From positions 930,001 through 994,000 of the forward strand of contig CM075942.1 in the NCBI GenBank assembly GCA_038030265.1: DNA of 64,000 bases. Direction: 5' to 3'. A program made the translations under genes and the position numbers. Every line of letters begins with the position of its first letter. Position 1 is the stretch's first letter. The notes below the pieces were generated by a model, which ran no database searches, was not told where the DNA came from, and worked only from the letters and a program-made list of their open reading frames with translations. Positions 20,404-31,534 of this stretch are shown here, piece by piece. Source of the DNA: Corythucha ciliata. Its lineage: Eukaryota > Arthropoda > Insecta > Hemiptera > Tingidae.

Positions 20404-20711
20404 AGTTGCCTAGAGAGCGGTCAACAGACAGCGGCACCGCTTCGAATGAGACGGCCGTTCATGACGGTGATGAACTGTTCATCAACGATTTTTGACGGTG
20501 ACGGTGAACTTTTTTTGTTTACAATGAGCATGAAAACTGCCTGGACGCTGGATGGTGGCGAAATTGTAATTAATACTGTCCGAAAATGACTCTGTTCTGT
20601 TGTTATAAAAGAAAATACTACCAAATAGTTGGAGCTACGAGGAAAAAACGTTCGTCACCACCGTCACGAAGGAAGCGGTGCCGCTCTCTGTTTACCGCTC
20701 TCTAGGCAACT
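20404..20711. mobile_element. Inverted-repeat (foldback or MITE-like) element, 308 bp
   Basis: The 40-bp arms at 20404-20443 and 20672-20711 are inverted copies with two mismatches; they start AGTTGCCTAGAGAGCGGT. Weaker similarity continues outward (TTTAAATCAAACC-type sequence and TTAAGCTT blocks), so the full element may reach about 20330-20770. The core has no ORF over 67 codons and no transposase motif. No target duplication was fixed. Confidence 0.75.
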
Positions 20712-20764
20712 ATGGTTTGATTTAAAAAGGAAATTTTATGCTTAAGCTTTAAGCTTAAGACCAT

Positions 20765-20793
20765 ACTTCAATTCCTGTACGGGACATGGAAGT
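20765..20793 (-). repeat. 29-bp imperfect palindrome, copy 2
   Basis: Reverse-orientation relative of 18286-18314, here beginning ACTTCAATTCCTGTAC on the plus strand. It lies at the outer edge of the inverted-repeat element. Confidence 0.55.
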
Positions 20794-21539
20794 AAAAAAC
20801 GGGAATCGAAGAATTTACTCAATTTTAGCAACGAACGAGAGATTTTTCGCAATTTTAGCCACGAATACTAGCGTTATTTCCAGTCTTTTCGCTGTGTACT
20901 GTCCCTAAGAACAGCACATTAGCGCGCCTTCTCAATTTTAGTCGCGTATAAGGATCTGCAGAAACTTGGAATCAGCGTAAACGAGCCGAGAGAGTTGTGT
21001 GAGCGAGAGTGTGTATTCGCCGTTGAACAGGATGCCAAGCCTCATTTTCGCGTTCCCACATCCATGAACATAGATAATGAACCACGAACATAAAACCTTA
21101 AAATCCCAATTTTTTCATTTATGTTCATTTTTGAACCAGCGCCCAGGATTTTTCTCCCCCACCCTCCTCGTCTTTAATTCGGTACGCTAATGGATCGCCT
21201 CGGGAATATTGTGGTTTCTCCTAATTCTTCGATACAAATTCTAGGACCACCTATTTCTATTTGTTTATAAGTCGATTTTGGAACCAATAGACGTTCATAA
21301 ATTGGGCTTCGTATTGACCTTAGCACACTGGTAGTGGCCTCAGGAATGATCGGATCGAAAGCCAGATGGTTTCTCTGAATTCCTCGATGATTAATCTAAA
21401 CCTCTATTTCATGAACAATCTACTTGTGTATTAACAATACCTAATACACTATAATTGTAAGGTACCTACACACAATTCACTCAATAATTAATAACAAATT
21501 ATGTTGTATTTGTTCGGTACCATTATTTATTTGGCAATT
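20794..21539. other. No recognisable feature
   Basis: No ORF with domain signal and no repeat partner seen in the window. Confidence 0.4.
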
Positions 21540-22552
21540 TTTTTTTAATTTGACGGATTTATAATATTTAGGAAATATTATATGTCATACAAATCACGAT
21601 TGTAAGGAAGACTGCTGTAAATGTCCATCTATAGAACAAGTAACAGAAACTAAGTATCTCGGAGTGGTAATAGACCAGTGTCTAAATTGGGAGAAGCATG
21701 TTAAAATTTTACTAACAAAGCTTAGACAGTTAATACCAGTTTGTAAAGGAGTGAATTTCATGGGCATAAAATTGAAAAGACAATTTTACTACGCTATAGT
21801 TCAGTCTTTACTGATTTACGCTTTGCCGGTGTGGGGTTCAGCCTATAAAACCAAAATCCAACCTGTTTTAATTATACAAAAGACTCTAATAAAAATTTTA
21901 TTGAAAAAGAAAAGAACGTTTCCTTCGAATTTATTATTTCGAGAATTTAAAGTGATGGACATTTTTAGCTTAATAGAGAAAACTACTTTAATTTATACAC
22001 ACAAAAAATACTTAGAGAATAAATTAGAGAAGGTTGAGGTAGGCACACGAAGCGCGGGTAAAGTTACATTGAAAGCATTTAAACTTAAAACCACAGCAGC
22101 CCAAAGATTATATTTTCACAAAGGGGTGATATTATATAACTTACTTCCACATGATCTTGTGAAAAAAGAAAAATTACCAATGAATTTATTTAAACAATTA
22201 ATCAAGGATTACTATTTTGGTTTACTTTAATGGCAAATAATATTGTAAGCGTGAGGTTTTTTGTTTATATTTGGTTATCATTATTATTATTATCATTTTA
22301 ATGTTACTAATTATAGCAAACTGAAAATATGAACATTTTTATAAACGTGAATTGGTACACTATTTAGAAACTGTATTATAATACTGTTAAATGCCAGTTG
22401 AGTAAATGTTAAACTAGGATAAAGACGCTCCAGTTCCCAGCTCAAGATATTTCTTAAAGGGAACTGTTGCATTTGGTATATGGAAAGTTGATTGTGTTAT
22501 GATGAAATTATAAAAGAATAAATGCTAAAAAAAAAAAAAAAAAAAAAAAAAA
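21540..22552 (+). mobile_element. 3' end of a non-LTR retrotransposon with poly(A) tail
   Basis: A 5'-truncated copy. An RT-thumb-type frame, a 3' untranslated part, AATAAA at about 22519 and an A run at about 22529-22552 are present. This is the usual product of aborted target-primed reverse transcription. Clear target duplications were not found. Confidence 0.75.
21590..22230 (+). pseudogene. C-terminal part of a non-LTR RT (Jockey/CR1-like)
   Basis: The 188-codon frame from 21664 is open upstream to about 21585, where CCKCPSIEQVTETKYLGV is readable. KYLGVVIDQCLNWEKHV followed by KLRQLIPVCKGV and the IYALPVWGSAY motif are typical of the region just after the RT palm in Jockey/CR1-type elements. 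IQKTLIKILL and the Leu/Lys-rich C-terminus match the thumb and tail. The endonuclease and RT catalytic core are missing, so the piece is non-functional though unbroken. Confidence 0.8.
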
Positions 22553-22595
22553 TTTATGACTGGTCACTACTCTTTTTTTTGTAAACGTCCTTTTA

Positions 22596-22616
22596 CACGT
22601 CCCTAATGGGAACGTG
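22596..22616. repeat. 21-bp palindrome with CCCTA...GGG centre
   Basis: CACGTCCCTAATGGGAACGTG, near-perfect palindrome, preceded by TTTTA. Its shape is like the 29-bp palindromes at 18286 and 20765. Confidence 0.4.
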
Positions 22617-24479
22617 GGGGCAAGCCGATTACATAGATTTCCGCTTATAGGGGAAATAATTAAAAACAAATATACAGGAAAAAGACTCCCTTCAGGATAT
22701 TTCTTTTCAGTATTCCTGTCTAGAGACTATTTTATTGCCTTCGGTTTCCTTCATCTCCGTTCGGAATAACTTCTTCAACCCTCCCACCTTTATTTCCTTT
22801 TTTCTTCCCTTTATTTGCTAAAACGTCTTTTAATTGCGGTCTATTTTCTCGATTGTTTTTATTTTCCAGTCTCCTAGATTTGTGGAGGCTAATGTAATGG
22901 GAAGGCGTGACGGAAATGCCCTTCCCTCCGTACCTGTTGGCTATTCAACCGTTTTAGCGGTTGCTACGTTTTGAAGTACAAGGCCTCCGGAAATTAAAAA
23001 CGCCTTGTTGCGGTGCTTTACTTTATTACGGGGAATGAAGATTTTTTAAATTATGATGTGCGGAGTTTGGAGGAATTATTTTTACCAACCGACACACGCC
23101 CATAACAATTAATTTTGGTGACTACTTTTTCAATTATTCGACTAACTTAAAAACGAAATTCACAAAGCTTGGTGGGATACCTCAGGGTGAACAAAGCAAA
23201 TCCCTGCCACCGCTATTGACATCTTCGAAAGAGATAGAACGGTCAATACTCAGTTCGTTCATCGTTGATCTCAATATCACCGCGGGACAGACGCTGCAGA
23301 AAGAGAAGGAAATCCCAGCGGAATATAGACCCGTTGATGACTCAAAAGGGGGAAGGGGGAGATTGAAGATATCAATACTGAAGTTAATTAGATAAACTGT
23401 TCCCAGCGTCCAGGCATTCCTATTATTAACTCGAGAACTCTGTTGTGTCCTTTCACTTGAGTCAGAGAACTTCACAAAGGGTTCGGGGGGTGTCTCCCCA
23501 CATAATAATGTTATTTTTAGTGAATCATGAATGGTTGAACAAGTTTTGTTTTTTAAAGTGTTTTTTCGTGGTCAATAGTGTGATTTTGAATGATGTAAAA
23601 ACATGAACGTCTTTGTTAACGTCCGACGGTTTTCTTTTTTACGTCTTTCAAAATCTACCTAATGTCCGTAACATTCCAGGAAAAAAGTAGTCAGTTGGAC
23701 TAAAGTGACCAGAACAGACGAACATGGTGTCTGATACATTTAAACTCAAACGACAAGCAAGCTCCCAAACCTTTCGGCGGTCGACTTTCTCCCCAATACT
23801 GTGCTAATTGATAACTACTGCCACCGTTAACTTTTGAGAAACAATGAAATGACAATGTTGTGTCTCGGTTACGACGGGAAGAGCAACCGAAGACAGCAGT
23901 TTTCTTTGGATTCACCCTTGAGAGATATCCCACGAGCGCCTCATCATTTTTTTATTGACACTCGCCAGCTTACTGTTTGGTTTTAGTGCTCAGAGAAGTA
24001 TTGGACGTGTCCAACGAAATGTTCGAAAACGTTTTTGAATCGGTGTTTTCGAGTTTTCTTGCCCCAACAAATAGCCGTCAGTAAAAGTTTCATTGATGCC
24101 TCTCGGGCGCAGCTGACTGGCCACCAGTCACGGCTAACGGGTCGAGCTGAGTGATGGGACCGACTCTGCTGGAGAGTCCGGGCCAAAGATGGGGTACAGA
24201 CCAGATAAGTGCAACGGCCTAGGTACTGGCCATATCCTAAGGAGATCCGCAGCAGAGAGTGAATGTTTCATTTCAAGTACATGTGTACCACGTACCCGCA
24301 TAACCGTCTTGTTTTCTTGATTCGGCGATGCCAAAGGTACAATATCGTGGCCTCCTATCGGATTATTTAGCCGTAGTTCACAGTAAAAAAGTGTCACCGA
24401 CTTAAAATTTTGATACGTCGAACATGGAACTTCCTCATTGTAGAAAACGTTTGTTGTGGTTTGTTTTCAAACGACAACA
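22617..24479. other. No recognisable feature
   Basis: Short ORFs only, without domain signal. The 5' end of the R1-like element may lie in the last part of this stretch, but nothing before about 24590 can be aligned by eye to an endonuclease. Confidence 0.4.
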
Positions 24480-24649
24480 ACAAATCACAATATAAACATG
24501 GATTGCTCATGCCATGCCGGGTCAAAGGGAAGTGTGGGCCATCCCCCGAAAGGAGAAGTACCCTTCTTCATAGAAGCCGGACTTAACCTGGTTAGTGAGA
24601 GCAGACACGTACAACGCCCGTTTGCAAAACGACCCGAGCCAGGGCGCCA

Positions 24650-25045
24650 CGTTCGTGGGATCGCCAGGGAATCTTTCATCGACCTTACTGTTACAGCGGG
24701 ACACATCCCAGCGACGTGGGACGTATCCGACGACATCACCACATCGGACCACCGGCTCATTAGGTGCTCGGTTCCCTACCACCCACGGCGAGAGCCACTG
24801 CCCATGGGTCCGCCACGGCTTGACTACACCAAAGCTGACTGGCCCCTTTTCCGTACACTTATCGACCGCGGCATGACACTGGCCTTCGACCTTGATCCCC
24901 TTCCGGCCGACGACTCCCTCAACCAAAAAATCCTCCAAGCAGCCACTCGGAGCACCCTCAAGGCCACCAACCCAACCAGACCATCGGCCCCTTGGTGGAC
25001 GCCAGAAACACAAACCGCGCGAGCATTAACGCATCAGCTCAAGTG
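24650..25045 (+). pseudogene. Endonuclease C-terminus and RT start, R1-like element
   Basis: ESFIDLTVTAGHIPATWDV followed by TTSDHRLI contains the SDH motif at the end of the APE-type endonuclease. Then PPRLDYTKADWPLF and APWWTPETQTARALTHQLK are typical of the linker before RT in R1/I-type elements. The frame stops at 25044-25046. Upstream, the endonuclease catalytic start is missing or unreadable. Confidence 0.75.
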
Positions 25046-25396
25046 ACGCATACCCTCGTAGCCGAGTGGGGATCGTGACAGGGCGCACGCACTGTTCGTG
25101 CGGCAACGACGGGAGTACAAAAAAGTCGTTCGAAAAGAAAAGCGCCTCTCGTGGTGCCAACTCACCACAGAGGAGCTGTCAACCAACATCTGGGGCCTCC
25201 CCTACCAGAAACACAAAGGTAGATGCTGCCAGGTAAGTGCTTCTAACAGCGACATCGCAAGCGACAGATGTCTCTACGACCCTCCGAGCCCTACTCGCGG
25301 GGCTTTTCCTCCGGACGACCCCACCCGCGAAACAGACGAGAACCAGCAGATTCGCGCGGCGATCAGCCAACCATCAGCGACGCCTGACGCCCCTCC

Positions 25397-26202
25397 ATGG
25401 ACAAAGGACAGGTAGCTGCAATCTTCTCGACCAGCCCCCTGAAGAAGGCCCCGGGCCCTTTCAGATTGACTGGAAGGATGCTCCGAAACCTCCCCGACTC
25501 AGCGATCGACATCTTCACCATCATCGTCAATGAATGCTTTCGAACCACATGTTTCCCGCCGCCATGGAAAGAGGGAACTGTGAGTCTTCTCCTCAAGGAC
25601 GCTGACCGCGATAGAGCCGACCCGTCCAGCTATTGGCCCATCACCCTGCTCTCTGTGGAGGCCGAAGCTTTAGAAAAGCTCATGATCAACTGACTCCCCC
25701 CCACTGTCTACGACCACTGTCACCGATGGCAATTCGGAGGAATCCCCGGACGATCAACCGAGCACGCCATCCTCAATCTTCGTGGTCAAATAGAAGACGC
25801 GCCTCACCGTATCACCGCCGCGGTCTGCTACGACGTAGTCGGTGCCTTCAACACCGTCTGGTGGCCAGCCCTACTCGCCGAGATCCGCGCGGCTTCCATC
25901 CCGCGAAACATTTACTTGCTCCTCCGGAGCTATCTTAGCGACCGCCACGTCAGGCTCAGTCACAATGATATCACATCCGAACGGGAGATTACATGTGGGT
26001 GCCCGCAGGGAGCGGTCCCGGCGTGCCTCCTTTGGGCCCTGGGCTTCGCCCCTCTCCTCCGGGAGGGGCCAATTTGGCAGCCACCGCTTTCGTCGACGAC
26101 TTGGCCATAATCGTCTCTGCCCCGGACCGTCAACGATTTCGCCAGGAATTTCGCCGCATCGACGACCTCGTTGCGACCTGGTGCGACACCCGTCGCTTTT
26201 AA
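25397..26202 (+). pseudogene. Reverse transcriptase core, R1-like element
   Basis: Motifs appear in consecutive frames. KKAPGPFRLTGRMLRNLP and WKEGTVSLLLKDADRDRADP start the RT. FGGIPGRSTEHAILNL lies after a stop near 25692. VCYDVVGAFNTVWWP carries the first catalytic Asp. LLLRSYLSDRHVRLSH and GCPQGAVPACLLW follow. TAFVDDLAIIVSAPDRQRF is the F/YxDD box near 26090, in another frame. Motif order and the NTVWWP wording favour the R1 clade. At least three frame changes prevent translation. Confidence 0.8.
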
Positions 26203-26293
26203 ATAAACTACGCCAAGTCCTCGACCACCATCTTTCGCAGGTGAACAGTTCTTCCTAGCGCAACGTCACCTAATCACGCTTCGTAATCAAACA

Positions 26294-27330
26294 ATGCCGA
26301 TTACAACCTCTATGTGGTACCTAGGCGTGTCGATCATGCGCTCAGGACTGCCAACCCTGCATATTGCGAACCTGGCCAACACCACGATGCCCACCTGCAA
26401 CTTCCTTCGAGGAATCTCCGGGCGTCGATGGGGGCCCACATTCCAGAAGAGACTCCTCTACTATAAAGCAGAATTTGTTCCGCGCGTAGCCTATGCGTGC
26501 GCTCTATGGTGGCCGCAGGCACGTCGAGTCCAGCTATCGACAGCGAGGACGTGGAGCGTTGAATGTGCTGTTGTCGAATAAGCGTGGAGAGTGGCGATGA
26601 GGAAGCGCTGCAGCACGACAAATACGCAGCATCCAACGTCGCTTCCTCATCGCCACTCTCCGCGCTTATTCGACAAAAGCACATTCATCGCTCCACGTCC
26701 TCGCTGGAGTCCTCCCACTGGACGTCGAGCTCGACGTGCTGGCGGCCATGCGCGCACGAAAGCTCGGTATCCACCATCCACTTCCACCATGGCTGCAATC
26801 GATCCCGGCAACGCTCGCAGACGCGGATTATCACAAGGCTTGCCACCACGCCGCTATCCAGGAATGGCAATGAGAATGGTCCACCGCAACAACTGGACGC
26901 CCACATATGCGAGCGCCTGCGGTGGAAGTGGAGCTTCTTGAGTTACCCCGCTGTCCAACTCCTATCGGGACACGGCTCCTTCAACGTGATGCTGCACTTC
27001 CACCGACGTAGAGTCAGCCCTGACTGCCCATGCGAGGACGAAGTAGAAACAGCGGAGCATGTTATCCTCAGCTGCTCGATATATTCTCGTCAACGAGATC
27101 GGTGGCGAATCCCCACCGACCTCAAAAACCTCGTCGCCTGTGAATCGTCAGATCGCCGCTTTCTGTGCTTCGCCAACGCGTGCTGCAGTCAGAGAGGAAA
27201 TGGCCCGGACATCGGCCATCCGCAAGGGGCACCGGATACCCAGAAGACCGACGAGCAGACCTCCGAGACCAGACATTACAACCTCCGCTCTCAATCGTCA
27301 AGTCAACAGCGCCCCTTCCAACGCTCTTAG
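26294..27330 (+). pseudogene. RT thumb and C-terminal zinc knuckle, R1-like element
   Basis: MWYLGVSIMRSG and FQKRLLYYKAEFVPRVAYA represent the post-palm region. After the inverted duplication, sequence coding for QRRFLIATLRAYSTKAHSS and VLAGVLPLDVELDVLAAMRA resumes the family pattern. Near 27030, CPCEDEVETAEHVILSC gives a C-x-C-x8-H-x4-C knuckle as in R1-type elements. The frame changes at the inverted duplication and again near 26870-26940. The 3' end is not marked by a clear tail. Confidence 0.7.
26541..26706. repeat. 67-bp inverted duplication inside the R1-like element
   Basis: 26541-26607 and 26640-26706 are inverted copies with three mismatches, separated by 32 bp. The right copy agrees with the element's reading frame; the left copy is an extra inverted segment. 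Confidence 0.95.
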
Positions 27331-28204
27331 CCTTTCATGTTGTCTACAGCCGCAGCTCGACGGTAGCACCATCCTCTCAATGCACGGGTATCTCTCCTCG
27401 CTCTCACTTTACCACCTGTAAAACTCCCCACCGCCAAGCAGTCCACACCGGTAACGCACATGCCCTCGTGAACATGAATACAACACGCACAACAGCGGAA
27501 CCGGCACCGTCGCCGGCAGTGCTGAACTGCTGAGCTCACCATTCCCCCTTCTTCACATAAGTACAAAGTATGGTAACAAAAGAAGCAAGGTTTGCCCCGG
27601 CTATTATTTTAATCTGCTATGGCCCCACTTTATCTGCAGTGATGAGCAGTTCTTTCATGTATCGTTGGTACCGGACTAAATGTTTCTCTGTAACGTCGCC
27701 AGATATCATATTGTTTAGGTACAATTAAAGTTAAACAGAAAACCGATGTTGAACAACTTCCTTTTTTTACACCCATTGTGTGGACGGGTTGAACTCGTGC
27801 CCGTCTAAGCTGACTCCAAGATGGGTGCCAATGATTTCATAGGCTTATTTCCGCAATTACTATTGTAGCTGCCGCTGTTACAAGACACATTTTCTTCATC
27901 ACTGCTCATTTTTTACAACGGACGTAATGCACGCAAACCCCAGAAGAAGCAGAAGATCACAAGAAATACGACCATTGGACATTGTCCATGATATCATTAA
28001 ATGTTCAACTTTAAACATTAAACTTTCAACTCCATTCAACGTCCACACTCATTTTACTTCAATTTAGTGTGGACGTCTTGTTTGATCGCCCTGAAAGTTG
28101 AATCGAACGAGTTGATCAACTCCGATCAGTGTGGATAAGCCTTTATACCTCTAAACCGGATCTAAAATATTTTTTTAAAGACACCCCTTCACAAGCCATT
28201 AGCA
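27331..28204. other. No recognisable gene
   Basis: The first 200 bp remain GC-rich and may be 3' untranslated sequence of the R1-like element. The rest is AT-rich with no feature seen. Confidence 0.4.
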
Positions 28205-28322
28205 CGCCGCAAATTGAGCCCACGCGTGGGTCACCCAAGCCTAAAAAAATCAGTTGAAAATGGATAGTCTTTTAACTGTTTTTTGAGCTTCGGTGACCCA
28301 CACGTGGGCTCAATTTGCGGCG
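28205..28322. mobile_element. 118-bp hairpin MITE-like element
   Basis: Outer arms of 31 bp (starting CGCCGCAAATTGAGCCCACG) are inverted with one mismatch. The inner part is also roughly self-complementary (AAGCCTAAAAAAATCAGTTG against AAGCTCAAAAAACAGTT in reverse). The whole would fold into one long hairpin. The arm includes CCACGCGTGG, itself palindromic. No clear target duplication. Confidence 0.7.
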
Positions 28323-30697
28323 GGCCATATGTTGTTACGCATGTGTGGCATATGGAGGTAGGAACAAGTAGAGGGAATGAAACGAATTTTTCGTGAAGCC
28401 GGTCGCCATTACTATACACCATCTGTTATCAGGACTCACCAAACAAAAACATTGATAAATCCCCCTCCCGTCATCTCTGGATGAATGATAACAGTAGGTG
28501 TGTAATGGCGGAAAAACTGGCTTCACGTGTTTCTACATTAAAAAAAGGCTTTCTCTCTCTCGTCTTGATCCTACCTCCATGATGTGTGGAGTCGAGTTTA
28601 TTCGAGGGAATAAATTTGTTTGATTGCATAGACTCCACAGAACACATACATAATGTCTCAGTGCGATGGTAGTGCGATCTAGCGGGAGCGAAATTTCAAA
28701 CCCAAGAATGGTCTCGAGAACTCTTCTAGTAAGCTGGATAACTTGGTTTTATATATGATTTTGCAAAGAACAACTAAATTAGACTTTGGGTACAATTACC
28801 CATTGTTAATTGTTTATTAGCCCACTCTTCGTTGAACGAGTTTTCGAGAGGTGGGTAACAAAAAAAAAATGTACTGAAGAGGGGAACGGGAATTTCACGG
28901 GCCAACAGCTTGTATTCTCGATACTGCGTTTCACCATTGTTGGAAGAAGCCATTTTTAATATAACCGCCCCCGCCCTCCTTTTCCTAATTCTTAACTCCA
29001 TCAAGAGATATTGCAAGAGGGGCTTTTCATTCTAACTTTGTTAACCACGCACTCTAAAACATAAATCTCCGACCGTAAGGTCTGAGTAGATTGTAAGGGA
29101 GAAATACCGCACTGGTTGGGGGTAGGGGCGGCAGTAGACGCGAGAAGCTCGTAGAGCAATACTTCGAGTAACAAATAGAGGCAATAAAGGGCCAGTTACC
29201 CCTTCAGCTATTACACGCGCTCCAACTCCTTGCCAAACCATTCCGTAGAGTCACAAAAGCAAAAAAATGCGTTTTTTTTTTTGTTTTTTTTTAACGTTTA
29301 CAGTCCATCGTGTCGTCCGAGCGAAAATTGAGACCGTATACGTTTTGTAATCGTGGATATACGACTGCCAACACGCAACAGAGTGGCCGCCGGACCAATA
29401 AGGTCTCTTGTCGTCGCGTTCTCGACCTCCAGGCCCGTCGCCTTTTTAAGGGAAATTAAAGGGCAAGCGAATAACATAGTTTCGGGGGGATGAATTTGTG
29501 AAATGTGGGAATTTTAACTCTCTCCACAAATTTTACCAATGACCAATATATTTCAAAAACTGTCGTGCTGACGAGAAAACGGCCAGAAATAAATTCTATA
29601 AAATTCTACGTGAGAATTAGGATTGTAAATAGCACCGTCAACATTTAACGTGCGCTGTCCTCCCTCCTACCAATCATTTTAACTATACACCGTTCCGTCA
29701 AGCTCCACAACTACCCTATTCGAACCATTCCCGTTACTTTCACGGCTTCACCCGCACCCCACGCTGCGTCATCCTCCTTCACACATTTTGTGTAGCACTT
29801 CACACAACCATCTTTTCTAGTTTTGCTGTAGTTCATGGGAGTGTCGGTGTGGAGGGGTTAAGGCTAACTTTTAAACTTTCTGCCTCAGGGGTACTTCTCT
29901 CCAAGCGGCAAGTCCCATCCCCACACCAGCACAACTTTAGCACTCTCGAAAAGCGGCTTTTGTATCGCTTGAATAAACTGCACCCCACGTGCCCCTTCCA
30001 TGCCGCCCACCTTGGAGAAGTCTATACTCTCCTTTTTTGCATAGTAAATCTCATTTTAGAGAAGCATGCGATTTTTTTTTTTTTTTTTTTACGAAGGGCG
30101 GCGATGGGGAATGAGAAAGAAGAAACTTGGGAAAAAATAAAAATAAATAACGCAGTTGGGAGGGCGGTAGGTTTGAGACAGCGGTTCAAGCCGCCCGAGT
30201 TATGCAAACCTGAGATGCTGATTGTTTCGTGCGTTTTTTTGCCTAACTTCACGGTGCGTGTTTCCCACGGTGACATGAGGTATAGGAATGCGTAATTTAC
30301 ATGTGTTCTTCGCAGAATAATTTATGTGTTACCGGTGGCGTGCATGACAGCACAAAATCTTTCGCTTGATACCAAAATAAAGTTCAAGGAGGAGGGCTCT
30401 TCATAATCAAAATTTGGCGGATTTCAAACTTTTAAAACTCATTTCGTTTTCTCCATCGAAAAAACAATTTTGTGAGCCTAGCGCCATCAAAAACCAATTA
30501 GCTGGCCATGCTCTTCAAAAGCCCGAATCACGCGGAGTCTTTCTTCTTAAAGCCCCGATTACATGGTGGCTCCTATTTTTTTTTTTTTTTTCTTCTTATT
30601 TTTCACGACAATTTGGGGAATTTTGGGTGAATGAAGACTGCAACAATCGAACCCCAACCCCACTCATCAGCATCGCTCTAAAGCTCTTGAAAAAATC
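28323..30697. other. No recognisable feature
   Basis: Only short ORFs without domain signal. T runs lie near 29271-29292, 30071-30091 and 30577-30590. No inverted repeats or LTR-like pairs noticed. Confidence 0.4.
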
Positions 30698-30701
30698 CGG
30701 G
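30698..30701. repeat. Target-site duplication CGGG, left copy
   Basis: CGGG precedes the 5' LTR and is repeated at 37505-37508. Confidence 0.8.
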
Positions 30702-30900
30702 AGTTATAGAGCAATAATCCCGTATCTCTATGTAACCCTAGATCCCTGCGAAATGCAGACTCTTCAATTTTGTACTGGAATAAATAGTCTACGAAAATAG
30801 AAAGACAGTCAGTCGATTGGTGTAACGCGTAGAAATAACTTGTGCGGAAAAATAAAATAAAGTTTTTTAAAAACCATTTTTGTCGTTCGGACCATTTAAC
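30702..30900 (+). repeat. 5' LTR (199 bp) of the complete errantivirus-like element
   Basis: AGTTATAGAGC ... CATTTAAC. It differs from 37306-37504 at two positions by eye (C/T near 30726 and A/G near 30833). GTTA/TAAC inverted ends, the AGTTA start typical of gypsy-group LTRs, and an AATAAA near 30780 and 30850. Confidence 0.95.
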
Positions 30901-30920
30901 TGGCGCCCGATTGCAGGAAC
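30901..30920 (+). other. Primer-binding site, Lys-tRNA type
   Basis: TGGCGCCCGATTGCAGGAAC begins at the base after the LTR. The first ten bases are those complementary to lysine tRNA 3' ends used by gypsy-group elements; the rest deviates. Confidence 0.6.
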
Positions 30921-31534
30921 TGGCTAAAAGTGTGAGTGAAAATTCGGCAACTTTTTGTGAAAGAAAAGTTAAGACTAGTTATACGGCGTGACCAATTGTC
31001 CCACCGTCTCTCGGAAATTACAAAAACCTTCCTCTTTCGGATCTTTAGTGTGACCAGTTGTCCCACAGTTTTCGGGAACTCTAGTTGAAGTGTGATCGTT
31101 CCCACTTTCGCCGCCTTCACCACCGAAAAAGCCAAAAAGAACAACCATTTTCGGACCTTCACGAGCAACACAAGAAAACAAAAACAAAACTCTGCACATC
31201 TTCAAGTTATCCACAAAAAAAAAAACGAACCATATTGAACTTTCAATAGTGAAAAAAAATCTGTGGTCGATTCCCCAGTTTATTCGCATTAAGTTCGTTT
31301 ACGTTACACCTCGGGTTAAAGACTTTGCGTGCGGTGGTCAATTCCCCCGAACCGTCTTCTTTCTCGGCATCGTCTTCGCAGCATCGACTCTCTCGCTTTA
31401 GTAGTTGTAAGGTTGTTTTTCTTTTCTTTCCATTGTCATAGTTTTAAGCTCAAGAAATAAGACTGTAATCTAAATAATCGTCAAAAAAATAGTAAGCTAT
31501 ATAAAATATTCATTTTTAAAAGCCTAAAAAAAAA
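30921..31534 (+). other. Untranslated leader of the errantivirus-like element
   Basis: About 614 bp before the first gag Met at 31535. It contains two GTGACCA(G/A)TTGTCCCACnGT-like blocks near 30988 and 31051, 63 bp apart. No domain-bearing ORF. Confidence 0.5.

Larger units (their letters stand above)
24590..27330 (+). mobile_element. R1-clade-like non-LTR retrotransposon, 5'-truncated and broken
   Basis: Order: endonuclease end, RT, and a C-terminal CCHC zinc knuckle. It is GC-rich compared with its surroundings, with unlike codon use. Several frameshifts and stops, plus a 67-bp inverted duplication at 26541-26706, interrupt it. I find no 28S rDNA flank, so it is not at the classical R1 target. 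Confidence 0.8.

Noticed and set aside
24485..25013. Long ORFs opposite the R1-like element
   Set aside because: They are shadows of a GC-rich coding region; the plus strand carries the RT motifs.
24590..27330. Insertion of the R1-like element in 28S rDNA
   Set aside because: No rRNA-like sequence is recognisable on either side.
30071..30091. Long T run as the poly(A) end of a minus-strand retroposon
   Set aside because: No RT, SINE promoter boxes or target duplication could be seen around it.
30181..30196. GGTTCAAGCC as a B-box of a tRNA gene or SINE
   Set aside because: No matching A-box at the proper distance and no cloverleaf can be drawn.
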